A stretch of DNA of 64,000 nt, from NCBI RefSeq assembly GCF_001043005.1, contig NZ_JYKZ01000007.1, positions 124,001 through 188,000 of the forward strand. The letters run 5' to 3'. Both the position numbers and the translations under genes were made by a program. Within the stretch, counting starts at the first letter, position 1. The number at the start of each line of letters is the position of its first letter. Source of the DNA: Pseudomonas psychrophila. Lineage in GTDB: Bacteria > Pseudomonadota > Gammaproteobacteria > Pseudomonadales > Pseudomonadaceae. Shown here in pieces: positions 43,415-53,014 of this stretch. The notes under the pieces are model-generated. The model ran no database searches. It worked only from the letters and a program-made list of their open reading frames with translations, and was not told the DNA's origin.

Positions 43415-44737
43415 ATGAGCCAGGAACTCCGGCTTATTCGTCGCATTACGCTCAAACTCATTCCGTTCCTGATCCTGCTATACCTGATTGCTTACGTAGA
43501 TCGTTCGGCAGTGGGCTTTGCCAAGCTGCACATGGGCGCCGACATCGGTATTGGCGATGCTGCCTACGGCCTGGGCGCTGGACTGTTTTTTATCGGCTAT
43601 TTCCTGATGGAAATTCCCAGCAACCTGATGCTCGAGCGTTTCGGCGCACGGCGCTGGTTTGCCCGGATCATGCTCACCTGGGGCGCTATCACCATCGGTA
43701 TGGCGTTTGTGCAGGGACCGCACAGTTTCTATGTCATGCGTTTCCTGCTGGGGGTCGCCGAAGCGGGGTTCTTCCCGGGCGTGCTCTACTACATCACCCA
43801 ATGGTTTCCGGTCCGCCATCGCGGCAAGATCCTGGGGCTGTTTATCCTGTCGCAACCTATCGCCATGATGATCACCGGGCCAGTGTCCGGCGGCTTGTTG
43901 GGCATGGATGGCGTCTTTGGGCTGCATGGCTGGCAATGGCTGTTCATTGTGATTGGCATGCCCGCCATTCTGTTGACCTGGCCGGTGCTGCGTTACTTGC
44001 CGGACGGCCCGCAACAGGTCAAGTGGATGGATCAGGCGGAAAAGGACTGGCTGCAAGGCGAGCTGGAAAAAGACTTGCAGGCCTACGGCCAGACCCGTCA
44101 TGGCAACCCGTTGCACGCCTTAAAAGACAAGCGCGTATTGCTGCTTGCACTGTTCTATCTGCCCGTCACCCTGAGCATTTACGGGCTTGGTTTGTGGCTG
44201 CCAACGTTGATAAAACAGTTTGGCGGCAGTGACTTGAGCACCGGGTTTGTGTCTTCGGTGCCCTATGTCTTCGGCATTATCGGTTTGCTCATCATTCCTC
44301 GCAGTTCCGACCGCCTCAATGATCGCTACGGCCATTTGGCAGTGCTCTATGTGCTGGGCGCCATCGGTCTGTTCTTCAGCGCCTGGCTGACGGTCCCGAT
44401 GCTGCAGCTGGCGGCCTTGAGCCTGGTGGCGTTCTCGTTGTTTTCCTGTACGGCCATCTTCTGGACATTGCCGGGACGCTTCTTCGCCGGTGCCAGCGCC
44501 GCCGCCGGGATTGCCCTGATCAACTCGGTGGGCAACCTGGGCGGCTACATCGGCCCGTTCGTGATCGGTGCACTCAAGGAGTACACCGGCAACCTGGCCT
44601 CGGGCTTGTACTTCCTGTGCGGGGTGATGCTGTTCGGGCTATTCCTGACGTTCGTGGTGTATCGCACCCTCGAGCGTAAACACATGCTCAAGTCGAGCGA
44701 ATTTGCCGCCAGCGCCCGCGCGGCGACTCATCTTTAA
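43415..44737 (+). CDS. MFS transporter, ACS family, sugar-acid uptake (block C)
   Basis: 440 residues from the ATG at 43415, preceded by GGGAGA at a good distance. 12-helix MFS carrier with YVDRSAVGFAKLHMGADIGI, AAYGLGAGLFFIGYFLMEIPSN, GVAEAGFFPGVLYYITQWFP and ALINSVGNLGGYIGPF. It shares most of these blocks with the carriers at 19253 and 62055 but less with those at 1030 and 22900. First gene of the operon MFS-AraD1-KGSADH; it presumably imports the pentonate used by the divergent IlvD/EDD dehydratase. Confidence 0.9.
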   Translation: MSQELRLIRRITLKLIPFLILLYLIAYVDRSAVGFAKLHMGADIGIGDAAYGLGAGLFFIGYFLMEIPSNLMLERFGARRWFARIMLTWGAITIGMAFVQGPHSFYVMRFLLGVAEAGFFPGVLYYITQWFPVRHRGKILGLFILSQPIAMMITGPVSGGLLGMDGVFGLHGWQWLFIVIGMPAILLTWPVLRYLPDGPQQVKWMDQAEKDWLQGELEKDLQAYGQTRHGNPLHALKDKRVLLLALFYLPVTLSIYGLGLWLPTLIKQFGGSDLSTGFVSSVPYVFGIIGLLIIPRSSDRLNDRYGHLAVLYVLGAIGLFFSAWLTVPMLQLAALSLVAFSLFSCTAIFWTLPGRFFAGASAAAGIALINSVGNLGGYIGPFVIGALKEYTGNLASGLYFLCGVMLFGLFLTFVVYRTLERKHMLKSSEFAASARAATHL

Positions 44738-44753
44738 TCAAGGGACACCCGCT

Positions 44754-45746
44754 ATGCGTTTAGTACAGTTTGAACTCAACACCGGCGAACGCCGCGTGGG
44801 CCGGGTAGACGGTGACCTGGTACGTGAAGTACTGGGGGCCTTCAGCGTGCGTGATTTGGCCCTCGCCGCCATCAAGGCGGGCGTGAGCCTGGCGCAACAG
44901 GTCGACCAGCAAGGCTTGGGCATTACCCATGACTACCCCGCGTTGTTAGCCGAGTTGCGCATCCTGCCGCCTCTGGATCACCCGGACCCGGCGCACATGC
45001 TGATCAGCGGTACGGGTCTGACCCACCTGGGCAGCGCTTCGACGCGCGATAAAATGCACCAGCAGGCCGGTGACGAAGCCGTCTTGACCGACACCATGCG
45101 TATTTTCAAATGGGGAGTGGAAGGCGGGAAACCCGCCGCCGGTCAAGCGGGCGTGCAACCGGAGTGGTTCTACAAGGGCGATGGCAGCATCGTTGTGCGC
45201 CCCGGCGCTGCGTTCCCACTGCCACCGTTTGCCGAAGACGCGGGCGAGGAGCCGGAAATCGGCGGCCTGTATGTCATTGGCCATGACGCAAAACCCTATC
45301 GCCTGGGATTCGCAGTGGGTAATGAATTCTCCGATCACGTGATGGAACGCAAAAACTACCTGTACCTGGCTCATTCCAAATTGCGCAGCTGCTCGTTTGG
45401 TCCGGAACTGCGGGTCGGTGCATTGCCCCGGCATTTGTCGGGCCGTAGCCGGATCCTGCGCGATGGCGAAGTGTTGTGGGAAAACGAGTTTCTCAGTGGC
45501 GAAGCCAACATGTGCCACAGCCTGGAGAACCTTGAATACCATCACTTCAAATACAGCCAGTTCCTGCGTCCAGGTGATGTGCATATCCACTTTTTCGGCA
45601 CGGCGACCTTGTCGTTCGCCGACGGCATTCGCACCCAGCCGGGTGATCGCTTCGAAATCAGCCAGACCGAGTTCGGCGCGCCATTGATTAACGGCATCAC
45701 CCCGGTCGATGGGGTATTCGCTCCCGGCGGCATCGGCACACTTTAA
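44754..45746 (+). CDS. AraD1-family (FAH-fold) sugar-acid protein, complete copy
   Basis: 330 residues from the ATG at 44754, 16 bp after the MFS stop. It begins MRLVQFELNTGERRVGRVDGD, the family's usual N-terminus, and continues with LISGTGLTHLGSASTRDKMH, EWFYKGDGSIVVRPG and SGEANMCHSLENLEYHHFKY. The FAH fold normally binds a divalent metal and acts on 2-keto acids. In this operon the inferred role is dehydration of 2-keto-3-deoxy-pentonate to 2-oxoglutarate semialdehyde, the substrate of the KGSADH encoded 13 bp downstream. Close paralogue of the truncated gene at 1-966. Confidence 0.88.
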   Translation: MRLVQFELNTGERRVGRVDGDLVREVLGAFSVRDLALAAIKAGVSLAQQVDQQGLGITHDYPALLAELRILPPLDHPDPAHMLISGTGLTHLGSASTRDKMHQQAGDEAVLTDTMRIFKWGVEGGKPAAGQAGVQPEWFYKGDGSIVVRPGAAFPLPPFAEDAGEEPEIGGLYVIGHDAKPYRLGFAVGNEFSDHVMERKNYLYLAHSKLRSCSFGPELRVGALPRHLSGRSRILRDGEVLWENEFLSGEANMCHSLENLEYHHFKYSQFLRPGDVHIHFFGTATLSFADGIRTQPGDRFEISQTEFGAPLINGITPVDGVFAPGGIGTL

Positions 45747-45759
45747 AGGAGACCCCCCA

Positions 45760-47343
45760 ATGACTCAGATTCTCGGTCACAACTACATCGGTGGCCAACG
45801 CAGCGCCCTGGGCAGCGTCATCGTCAAAAGCGTCGACGCCAGCACCGGCGAGACACTGCCCTACGATTTTCACCAGGCCACCCCTGAGGAAGTTGACCAG
45901 GCCGCCACAGCGGCTGCGGCGGCCTACCCGGCCTACCGCGCGTTGAGTGCTGAACGCCGCGCCAGGTTCCTGGACGCAATCGCGGATGAGCTGGATGCCC
46001 TGGGCGATGACTTCGTGGCGGTTGTCTGCCGGGAAACTGCATTGCCTTCGGGTCGTATTCTGGGTGAGCGTGGGCGCACCAGCGGACAAATGCGCTTGTT
46101 CGCCAAGGTGCTGCGCCGTGGTGATTTTTATGGCGCACGCATCGATCAGGCTCTGCCGGATCGCGCTCCGATGCCCCGTCCCGACCTGCGCCAGTACCGC
46201 ATTGGCCTGGGGCCGGTGGCGGTGTTTGGCGCCAGTAACTTCCCTTTGGCGTTCTCCACAGCGGGCGGTGACACCGCCTCGGCGTTGGCGGCCGGCTGCC
46301 CGGTAGTGTTCAAGGCCCACAGCGGGCATATGGCTACTGCGCAATGGGTCGCTGATGCGTTGATGCGTGCCGCCGAACGCACCGGCATGCCCGGCGGAGT
46401 ATTTAACATGATCTACGGCGCAGGCGTTGGTGAGGCGCTGGTCAAGCACCCGGCGATTCATGCCGTGGGCTTTACCGGCTCGCTCAAGGGCGGCCGCGCG
46501 TTATGTGATATGGCAGCGGCACGTCCGCGGCCGATCCCTGTGTTCGCCGAGATGTCGAGTATCAACCCGGTGATCATCCTGCCCCAGGCCCTTGCCGTAC
46601 GCGGTGCGACCATCGCCCGCGAACTCTGTGCCTCGGTTGTGCAAGGTTGCGGGCAGTTCTGTACCAATCCAGGGTTGGTCATCGGGGTGCGCTCGGCTGC
46701 GTTCACGGCCTTCATTGAGCAGTTGGCCGGGCACATCAGCGAACAGCCTGCGCAGACCATGCTCAACGCCGGCACGTTGCGCAGCTATGGCCAAGGTCTG
46801 GACAAGCTGCTTGCCCATCACGCCATCCAACGCCTGGCCGGGCAGGCTCAGCAGGGTAATCAGGCATGGCCACAGCTGTTTAAGGCTGATGTCAGCTTAT
46901 TGCTCGAAGGGGATGAGGTGTTACAAGAAGAAGTCTTCGGGCCGAGCACAGTGGTGGTAGAAGTTGATGATCAGGTACAGCTCAGTGCCGCGATAAACAG
47001 CTTGCATGGCCAACTTACGGCCACCTTGATCGGCGAAGTGACTGACTTTGAACAGTTCGGCGAATTGACTGCGCTGCTGGAACATAAAGTCGGGCGTGTC
47101 CTGCTTAATGGTTACCCGACCGGCGTGGAAGTCTGCGACTCGATGGTCCACGGCGGACCTTACCCTGCCACCTCCGATGCCAGGGGCACTTCAGTGGGTA
47201 GCTTGGCGATCGACCGTTTCCTGCGCCCGGTGTGTTTCCAGAACTACCCCGACAGCCTGTTGCCTGACGCATTGAAAAACGCCAACCCTTTGGGCCTTCA
47301 CCGCCTGGTGGATGGCCAATGGTCGGACCGCTCGCTGGGTTGA
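45760..47343 (+). CDS. Alpha-ketoglutaric semialdehyde dehydrogenase (copy 2)
   Basis: 527 residues from the ATG at 45760, 13 bp after AraD1 with AAAGGAGA before it. Same motifs as copy 1: VFGASNFPLAFS, FTGSLKGGRALC, FAEMSSINPVIILPQAL, catalytic Cys in GCGQFCTNPGLV, and GRVLLNGYPTGVEV near the end. It oxidises 2-oxoglutarate semialdehyde to 2-oxoglutarate and closes the block-C operon. Nearly colinear with 4079-5665 in length and sequence. A 14-bp-stem hairpin follows 15 bp after the stop. Confidence 0.92.
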   Translation: MTQILGHNYIGGQRSALGSVIVKSVDASTGETLPYDFHQATPEEVDQAATAAAAAYPAYRALSAERRARFLDAIADELDALGDDFVAVVCRETALPSGRILGERGRTSGQMRLFAKVLRRGDFYGARIDQALPDRAPMPRPDLRQYRIGLGPVAVFGASNFPLAFSTAGGDTASALAAGCPVVFKAHSGHMATAQWVADALMRAAERTGMPGGVFNMIYGAGVGEALVKHPAIHAVGFTGSLKGGRALCDMAAARPRPIPVFAEMSSINPVIILPQALAVRGATIARELCASVVQGCGQFCTNPGLVIGVRSAAFTAFIEQLAGHISEQPAQTMLNAGTLRSYGQGLDKLLAHHAIQRLAGQAQQGNQAWPQLFKADVSLLLEGDEVLQEEVFGPSTVVVEVDDQVQLSAAINSLHGQLTATLIGEVTDFEQFGELTALLEHKVGRVLLNGYPTGVEVCDSMVHGGPYPATSDARGTSVGSLAIDRFLRPVCFQNYPDSLLPDALKNANPLGLHRLVDGQWSDRSLG

Positions 47344-47357
47344 TCCTGCCGCGATGC

Positions 47358-47387
47358 CGTGTGCAGATACCAAGGTGTCTGCGCACG
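47358..47387 (+). terminator. Long hairpin after the block-C operon
   Basis: CGTGTGCAGATACC folds back on GGTGTCTGCGCACG, with two wobble pairs and a tight loop. No T run follows, but the stem is long and sits 15 bp after the KGSADH stop, where an operon end is expected. Confidence 0.6.
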
Positions 47388-47637
47388 TAACCTTGGGTAT
47401 CAAACCTGTGCAGGCGCGATGGCCATCTGCACCGATGGCATGGCGCCCTCCTCCTCCAATTAAATCCCCGGAGCTTCGATAGCGAGCTATCGTGATGCAC
47501 TGTGTCGCGTCGACAAAGCGGCTTTGAACGATGAGGCCGCCCTGAAGGATATCCAGAGCGGCCTGACCAATCGAACCAATTGCCGGGGTGGTTTCAACAA
47601 TGTTTTCAAGCATCTGCGAGAGCAGTGGTTTTGGTCC
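47388..47637. other. Spacer before the MocA-like gene, with a palindrome
   Basis: No gene seen. A perfect inverted repeat CGATAGC-GA-GCTATCG occurs at 47477-47492, about 150 bp before the MocA-like ATG, and may be an operator or hairpin. The plus frame stays open from a TTG at 47524, but those residues have no similarity to the family. Confidence 0.4.
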
Positions 47638-48201
47638 ATGAACATGAACGTAACGGTGTTAGTGCTGGCAGCAGGTAAAGGAATGCGCTTTGCTAGCAGT
47701 GGTGGCCATACACATAAACTGCAAGCGCTACTGGCTGGAAAACCGGTCATGAGCCATGTGCTGGAAGCCGTGGAAAAGGCTGGCTTGCAGTGCTATGTAG
47801 TCAGTCCTGCGGGAGCAGAGACTGAAGGTATGGGAGACTCCATTGCCTGCGGTGTGCGTTCTACGCAGGGTGCGGCGGGTTGGTTGATCTTGCCTGCTGA
47901 TATGCCACTGGTGTGCTCTACAACACTTCGCGCCGTTGCGCAGGCTTTAATCACTGACGAACCCTATCAGGCCGTCGTGCCGTACTGGGAACAGCGCCAA
48001 GGCCACCCTGTCGCTTTCGCAGCGAGTTGTGCTGAGGCGTTGCTGGGCTTGCGGGGTGACCAAGGGGCTCGCTCAGTACTGCAAGCCCTGGACAGTCAAG
48101 GGCAAGTCAAAGCCCTGTTGGTTGATGACCCAGGCATCGTGCATGACATCGATACCTTAGAAGATTTGCAACGAGCCGAACTCTGGCTTAGTACCCATTG
48201 A
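47638..48201 (+). CDS. MocA-like nucleotidyltransferase for molybdenum cofactor (CTP or GTP:Mo cofactor)
   Basis: 187 residues from ATG 47638 (ATG 47644 also possible). NTP-transferase fold: VTVLVLAAGKGMRF is the nucleotide loop, THKLQALLAGKPVMSHVLEAV, LILPADMPLV carries the metal Asp, and GHPVAFAASCAEALLGLRGDQGA is the family's RGHPV-type segment. MocA makes the cytosine dinucleotide form of Moco used by xanthine-oxidase-type enzymes. It precedes an XdhC-like gene and a molybdenum hydroxylase, so it probably serves that enzyme. A little short at the N-terminus, and the ribosome site is weak. Confidence 0.85.
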   Translation: MNMNVTVLVLAAGKGMRFASSGGHTHKLQALLAGKPVMSHVLEAVEKAGLQCYVVSPAGAETEGMGDSIACGVRSTQGAAGWLILPADMPLVCSTTLRAVAQALITDEPYQAVVPYWEQRQGHPVAFAASCAEALLGLRGDQGARSVLQALDSQGQVKALLVDDPGIVHDIDTLEDLQRAELWLSTH

Positions 48202-48242
48202 TTACACCTCACATGTGTCACAACGTTGTTGTCGGAGAAGCC

Positions 48243-49247
48243 ATGGATGCTGTCGATATAACAGTTTTGCGTGCTCTGCACGCATGGCGCCAAGCAGGGC
48301 AAGCCGCGTTGCTCATCACTGTTGTAAAGACCTGGGGATCATCGCCTCGTCCAGTCGGAGCGATGCTGGCCCTGCGAGTCGGGGCAGAAATGGTGGGTTC
48401 AGTCTCGGGCGGGTGCATTGAGGATGACCTGTTTGATCGCTTTAAAGAGATTGAAACGACGCCATCAACCACTGTGGTTCGTTATGGCGTGACCGCAGAG
48501 GAAGCCAACCGTTTTGGCTTGCCTTGCGGGGGCACCATTGAGTTGATGGTGGAGCGCAACCCTTGTGCAGAACGGCTTGAACAGCTACTGGAGTATCTGG
48601 ATGGCGGGGCCTTGGTGCGGCGTACCGTGGAGTGCGAAACCGGGGATGTGCAGTTAACCGTCGTCAACAAGTACGCACCATTGTTTTTAGATAATCAGCA
48701 ACTGGCAATGTACATAGGCCCGCGATGGCGCATGTTGCTGATCGGTGCCGGGGTACTCGCAAGGTATCTAGCGGCAATTGCCCAGAGCACGGGATTTACG
48801 GTCACGGTATGCGACCCTCGTCCTGAACATACATTCAGCTGGAACGAGAACGAAGTTCCCCTGTTACGGTGTATGCCAGATGATGCAGTCACCGCTTTCA
48901 GGCCAGACCCAAGCTCATGCGTGGTGACGCTTAGTCACGATCCTAAACTGGATGATTTGGCGATAATAGAGGCGCTCCAGAGCCCCGCTTTTTATGTCGG
49001 TGCCATTGGTTCGCGTCAGAACAATGAGGCTCGGCGTGCACGATTGATTGAGCACTTTGAGATTGAAAAGGAAACAATGCAACGGCTGCATGGCCCCATT
49101 GGTTTATTCATCGACAGTAAAACCCCTGCTGAAATAGCGGTGAGCATTATGGCGGAGATTATTGCCATTAAAAACGGTGTCATCCTTGAACCTGCGATGC
49201 AGATCAGCGTGGGCAAACTAAAAAAAGAGCAGTTTGAGCGCAGCTGA
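48243..49247 (+). CDS. XdhC/CoxI-family molybdenum cofactor insertion protein
   Basis: 334 residues from the ATG at 48243 with GGAGAAGCC just before it; an in-frame TTG at 48198 lacks a ribosome site. Two XdhC domains are present. The N-terminal one has VKTWGSSPRPVGAMLAL and SVSGGCIEDDL. The C-terminal Rossmann part has LLIGAGVLARYLA and YVGAIGSRQNNEARRARL, and the conserved end SKTPAEIAVSIMAEIIA. XdhC binds sulfurated Moco and loads it into apo-hydroxylases. Located between the MocA-like gene and the molybdenum hydroxylase, 282 bp upstream of the large subunit. Confidence 0.9.
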   Translation: MDAVDITVLRALHAWRQAGQAALLITVVKTWGSSPRPVGAMLALRVGAEMVGSVSGGCIEDDLFDRFKEIETTPSTTVVRYGVTAEEANRFGLPCGGTIELMVERNPCAERLEQLLEYLDGGALVRRTVECETGDVQLTVVNKYAPLFLDNQQLAMYIGPRWRMLLIGAGVLARYLAAIAQSTGFTVTVCDPRPEHTFSWNENEVPLLRCMPDDAVTAFRPDPSSCVVTLSHDPKLDDLAIIEALQSPAFYVGAIGSRQNNEARRARLIEHFEIEKETMQRLHGPIGLFIDSKTPAEIAVSIMAEIIAIKNGVILEPAMQISVGKLKKEQFERS

Positions 49248-49528
49248 CTTAGTTTGGTCACATGAAAGCCTTTCAAAAGCAAGTCTTTTACCCTCGATAT
49301 CAAAACTGGCGTGCGGGTAACTCTTCGCGACTGTTTTTAGAGAGAACGATCGGTGCGTTTATTTAACTTTCAGGTGGATTTCTATTATTTGAATCTGGCT
49401 TTCTATCGCTTTTTATCTAAGCTATTTATCTGGGATTTTTAGCGCTCACCTAATGATTTTTTTCTTGCGCTTGCATCTATGCTCAATGACTACTTAAACC
49501 GGTATGACTGTGTTTAGAGGAAGCAAAC
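49248..49528. other. AT-rich promoter region of the molybdenum hydroxylase operon
   Basis: 281 bp, markedly more AT-rich than its neighbours, with several T runs (for example near 49425-49440 and 49457-49463) that may end the XdhC transcript. No clear -35/-10 pair. AGAGGAAG at 49516-49523 is the ribosome site of the large-subunit gene. Confidence 0.4.
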
Positions 49529-52462
49529 ATGGCATCAGGCATCAATCGACGCGACTTTATCAAGCTTGGAACGTTTGCGGGTATCACTGTTATGTTCGGC
49601 CGCTTGCCTGCGCTTCAGGCGCGTGAAGTTCATTCAGGAGCGCAAACATCCGAATGGATGGCGCCCGATGGCAGTGTGAAATATCGATGGGATGCGATAC
49701 GAAAAGTCACGGGGGAAAAAGTATTCGCCCGTGACTTCCGCTCCAAAAACCTGCCTGGCTGGCCAGAAAAACAAGCCCATGGTTTTTTCCTCAAAGCAAC
49801 CGACGTCGAACATGCATTTGACGATATTGACCTGTCGATGCTTGGACCAGACTTGCAGCCAGATCGGGTTTTAAAGCATGCCGATTTGGAAAAAGACGGT
49901 GTCCGGGTCCCCGAACTGGCAGATCTAGGCGTTGGGTTTTACGGTCAGGACTTTCTGCTGCCGGCGGGTAACACGGCCCCACTGTACGGGCACCCTGTGG
50001 CTTTATTGATCTTCCATGACTTTGACCGTTTTGAAGCGGCCAAGCGGCGTTTGCGATTCGAAACCACTGCAGTCAAATATGGCAGGAAGACGGGATTGAT
50101 CCAGCCTCCCAATTATGGGGCGGCGCGTTATGTGAGAATCGCTGGTGAGACGCCATCCGCCCCTCCTGCCTTTGCACCTATTCAGGATGCTGTTATTTGG
50201 GGGGATTTTGACGGTGATACGCCGACCTGGCCCAAAGCCGATCCTGACGGCATCTTTGTTCCGCGCTCAGTCTTGTTGCCTCATCGCGGCGGTGGCGGTG
50301 TTCGCGATCCATTAAAAGTCGCTCAGCAGACCGATGAGCCGATGCGCCGGGGTATGGCCGCTGCGGGCATTATTGAGGCAGAAATTGAAGCTGCACGTAA
50401 CAACCCTGCAAAACTTGTTGTGCAACGCCAGGGTTTTTCGCAGTCCATTGACCCCAGTGCCATGGAGCCTGATAACGGTAATGCTTGGTACGATGCATCG
50501 ACGCGCACCTTGCATGTACTGATTGCTGCGCAGTCTCCGTATGAAGTTGCGCGGGTTGCCGCGTTCATGGTCAAAGATAACAAGCGCTTTCCCGTCGAAA
50601 AGATTGAACTGGTGTCTGGCACCACCGTTGGATATGGCTCCAAAGATCACTCCATTTTCCCGTTCTACACGATTGCCGCTTGTTTTTATGGCGATGGCCT
50701 GCCCGTGCGCCTGGCAAATGACCGCTACGAGCAGTTCCAGTTGGGCATGAAGCGCCACAGTATCGAGATGGATCTAACGCTGGTCGCTGATCGCAAGACC
50801 GGGAAGTTCGAGGTGCTTAAAGCTTTCTATAATTGTAATGGGGGTGGTCGCGCCAACTTTTCTTTCTCAGTGGCGCAAGTCGCTGCCACCGCAGCACAGT
50901 CCATCTATTACTTTCCCAAGTCCGATCTGGCCACTGCTGCGATTGCAACTGCCGCAGTCGAAGCGGGCTCGATGCGCGGGTACGGCACTCTCCAGGCCAT
51001 GTCTATCACAGAGTTACTGATTGACGAAGTTGCTGCGCAGTTGGGGATGGACGCCATTGAGTTGCGTAAGCGAAATGCATTGCAGGCAGGCGATCCCAAC
51101 ACTCAGGGTGCGGTCCAGCTGGGTGACCCACGTAATCTAGAGATGCTTGACCTCGCCTCGAGTCATCCACTGTGGCTGAACCGCGAGCAGGCAAAAGTTA
51201 AATACGAGGCAGCCAATCCCGGCCGTCGCTACGGCGTGGGCTTTGCACAAGTTCAGAAAGACTATGGAACGGGTGCAGATACCACGGCGCTGTTATTAGA
51301 GTTCGATGCAGCAGGCAAGATTACAATGCGCCACTGCGTACAAGAAATTGGTACCGGTGCTACGACGGCGCAGCAAGTCATGGTGCAGCGCTTGCTGGGC
51401 AAGGCACCTGATATCGCAATTTTTGGTGAAACCAACTTCGCTCAGTTGCCGCTCAAGAGTAATTTCGAACCGTTCTCCATTACACAGGAACAACAGGACG
51501 AGCTTGCACGGGACCCTTTCTGGGTGCCCGCTATTTTGCCCGCGATGAGCGCTTCAAACAGTGTCTACTTCATCGGATTTGGTACACGTCAGGCTGCTCA
51601 ATTTCTACTTGAAAATACTGTTTGGCCTGCTGCGCAGGCCATTTGGAGCAGTGGTCCGGCAGGAGGCCAACTGGCGAGTGGCTATATGACCGCCAAAGAC
51701 CTGCGGGCAGTGCCTGGCGGCATCGGCGGCGGTGGTATGGCGCCAATAGCATTCGAAGCAATCGCCCGTAAAGCCCATGAAATGGGGCTTGTCACAGGCG
51801 TTGCCCTGCACTGCTTCAGCCGTTGGCAATGGGCTCGTGCCGATTTCGAGATTCCTGGACTGGGGATCAAGAATCTACCCGCAGATGCAATCGCAGTGCG
51901 CTATGGAGATGCTGCTCCCGAGTCGTTGAAGGCAAGAATGTCTACCGGCGGCTATGACTTCATCAAGCGCAGTAACGTTCAGTTTCCGTCTGCCCAGCGC
52001 AACAACGCGGGTGTCACCACCTATACACCCGCAGCCTGCCTGGTAGAACTGAATGTCAACACCTTCACAGGGCACGTTGAGATCATGAATCATCACAGTT
52101 TGCTCGATCCCGGCAATATCATTGTGCCTGCTCTGGTGTCAGGCCAGCAGCAAGGCGGTATCGCCATGGGTATTGGTCACGCGCTGATGGAAGAACTCCC
52201 TTTGTACGGTGATGGCCCGGGGAACGGCACCTGGAACTTCAACCGCTACAGGTTGCCACGGGCCAAAGATGTCGCCGTGTGGACGCAAACCGCCACCTAT
52301 CTTGATCCTCTCACTGAAACATCTCCACCCAAAGGGTTGGCCGAGGTGGTGATGATCCCGGTTGTAGCTGCGACGGGTAATGCCATTACTCATGCCATAG
52401 GAACGCGCTTCTATCACCTTCCAGTGACAGCCAACAAAATTAAAAAGGCGTTGATGCTATGA
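49529..52462 (+). CDS. Molybdenum hydroxylase large (molybdopterin-binding) subunit, isoquinoline-oxidoreductase/aldehyde-oxidase type
   Basis: 977 residues. The N-terminus carries a Tat-like signal (INRRDFIKLGTFAGITVMFG), so export of the folded, cofactor-loaded enzyme to the periplasm is expected. The Moco-binding body has NCNGGGRANFSFSV, GSMRGYGTLQAMSITELLIDE, EIGTGATTAQQVM, GGIGGGGMAPIAFEAIA and the near-C-terminal PPKGLAEVVMIPV with the putative catalytic Glu. It oxidises an aldehyde or N-heterocycle with water as oxygen donor. Its 2Fe-2S and cytochrome subunits follow in an operon (4-bp overlap), giving a route for electrons to the respiratory chain. Substrate unknown. Confidence 0.9.
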   Translation: MASGINRRDFIKLGTFAGITVMFGRLPALQAREVHSGAQTSEWMAPDGSVKYRWDAIRKVTGEKVFARDFRSKNLPGWPEKQAHGFFLKATDVEHAFDDIDLSMLGPDLQPDRVLKHADLEKDGVRVPELADLGVGFYGQDFLLPAGNTAPLYGHPVALLIFHDFDRFEAAKRRLRFETTAVKYGRKTGLIQPPNYGAARYVRIAGETPSAPPAFAPIQDAVIWGDFDGDTPTWPKADPDGIFVPRSVLLPHRGGGGVRDPLKVAQQTDEPMRRGMAAAGIIEAEIEAARNNPAKLVVQRQGFSQSIDPSAMEPDNGNAWYDASTRTLHVLIAAQSPYEVARVAAFMVKDNKRFPVEKIELVSGTTVGYGSKDHSIFPFYTIAACFYGDGLPVRLANDRYEQFQLGMKRHSIEMDLTLVADRKTGKFEVLKAFYNCNGGGRANFSFSVAQVAATAAQSIYYFPKSDLATAAIATAAVEAGSMRGYGTLQAMSITELLIDEVAAQLGMDAIELRKRNALQAGDPNTQGAVQLGDPRNLEMLDLASSHPLWLNREQAKVKYEAANPGRRYGVGFAQVQKDYGTGADTTALLLEFDAAGKITMRHCVQEIGTGATTAQQVMVQRLLGKAPDIAIFGETNFAQLPLKSNFEPFSITQEQQDELARDPFWVPAILPAMSASNSVYFIGFGTRQAAQFLLENTVWPAAQAIWSSGPAGGQLASGYMTAKDLRAVPGGIGGGGMAPIAFEAIARKAHEMGLVTGVALHCFSRWQWARADFEIPGLGIKNLPADAIAVRYGDAAPESLKARMSTGGYDFIKRSNVQFPSAQRNNAGVTTYTPAACLVELNVNTFTGHVEIMNHHSLLDPGNIIVPALVSGQQQGGIAMGIGHALMEELPLYGDGPGNGTWNFNRYRLPRAKDVAVWTQTATYLDPLTETSPPKGLAEVVMIPVVAATGNAITHAIGTRFYHLPVTANKIKKALML

Positions 52463-53004
52463 GTATTGAGAAACGCTCACTGACCCTCACCATAAACGGG
52501 CAGAAAGTAGGTCCGGTAGACGCGCCTGTGGGCATGCCCATGATCGATTTTTTGCATGATCACCTTGATCTGACAGGCACTCGTTTTGGTTGCGGGCAAG
52601 GTATTTGCCATGCGTGCACCGTCATGGAAATTCAACCCGACGGAATCCCCATAGAGACGCGCACGTGTATCTTTGACGCCCATTTTTTTAATGGCAAAAC
52701 GCTGATTACCATTGAAGGCCAGGCCAAGCGGGATGAGCATGGCGAGGTGAGCGACCTGACCCCGATACAGCAGGCATTTATCGAGCACTTTTCATTTCAG
52801 TGCGGTTATTGCACTCCGGGGTTCGTGACTGCGGCCACCGTATTTGTTGAATCTTTAAAACGCCAACCTGTAAAACGTGCCGACTTACAAAGTCGAATCG
52901 AAACAGCGCTCAATGACCATATCTGTCGTTGTACCGGGTATGTCCGTTACTACCAGGCTGTTCAGGACGTCGCGCTGAAGACTCCTGGCTGTGTGATCGA
53001 CTAA
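52459..53004 (+). CDS. Molybdenum hydroxylase 2Fe-2S small subunit
   Basis: 181 residues. Plant-type [2Fe-2S] cluster in the N-terminal half (GCGQGICHACTV, then Cys in TRTCIF). The C-terminal helical domain carries the second cluster, QCGYCTPGFVTAA and HICRCTGYVRYYQAV. Both sets of four cysteines are complete. It relays electrons from the molybdenum centre to the cytochrome subunit. The ATG overlaps the large-subunit stop by 4 bp. No signal peptide, so it is presumably exported with the Tat-signalled large subunit. Confidence 0.93.
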   Translation: MSIEKRSLTLTINGQKVGPVDAPVGMPMIDFLHDHLDLTGTRFGCGQGICHACTVMEIQPDGIPIETRTCIFDAHFFNGKTLITIEGQAKRDEHGEVSDLTPIQQAFIEHFSFQCGYCTPGFVTAATVFVESLKRQPVKRADLQSRIETALNDHICRCTGYVRYYQAVQDVALKTPGCVID

Positions 53005-53014
53005 GGAGCAGGCG

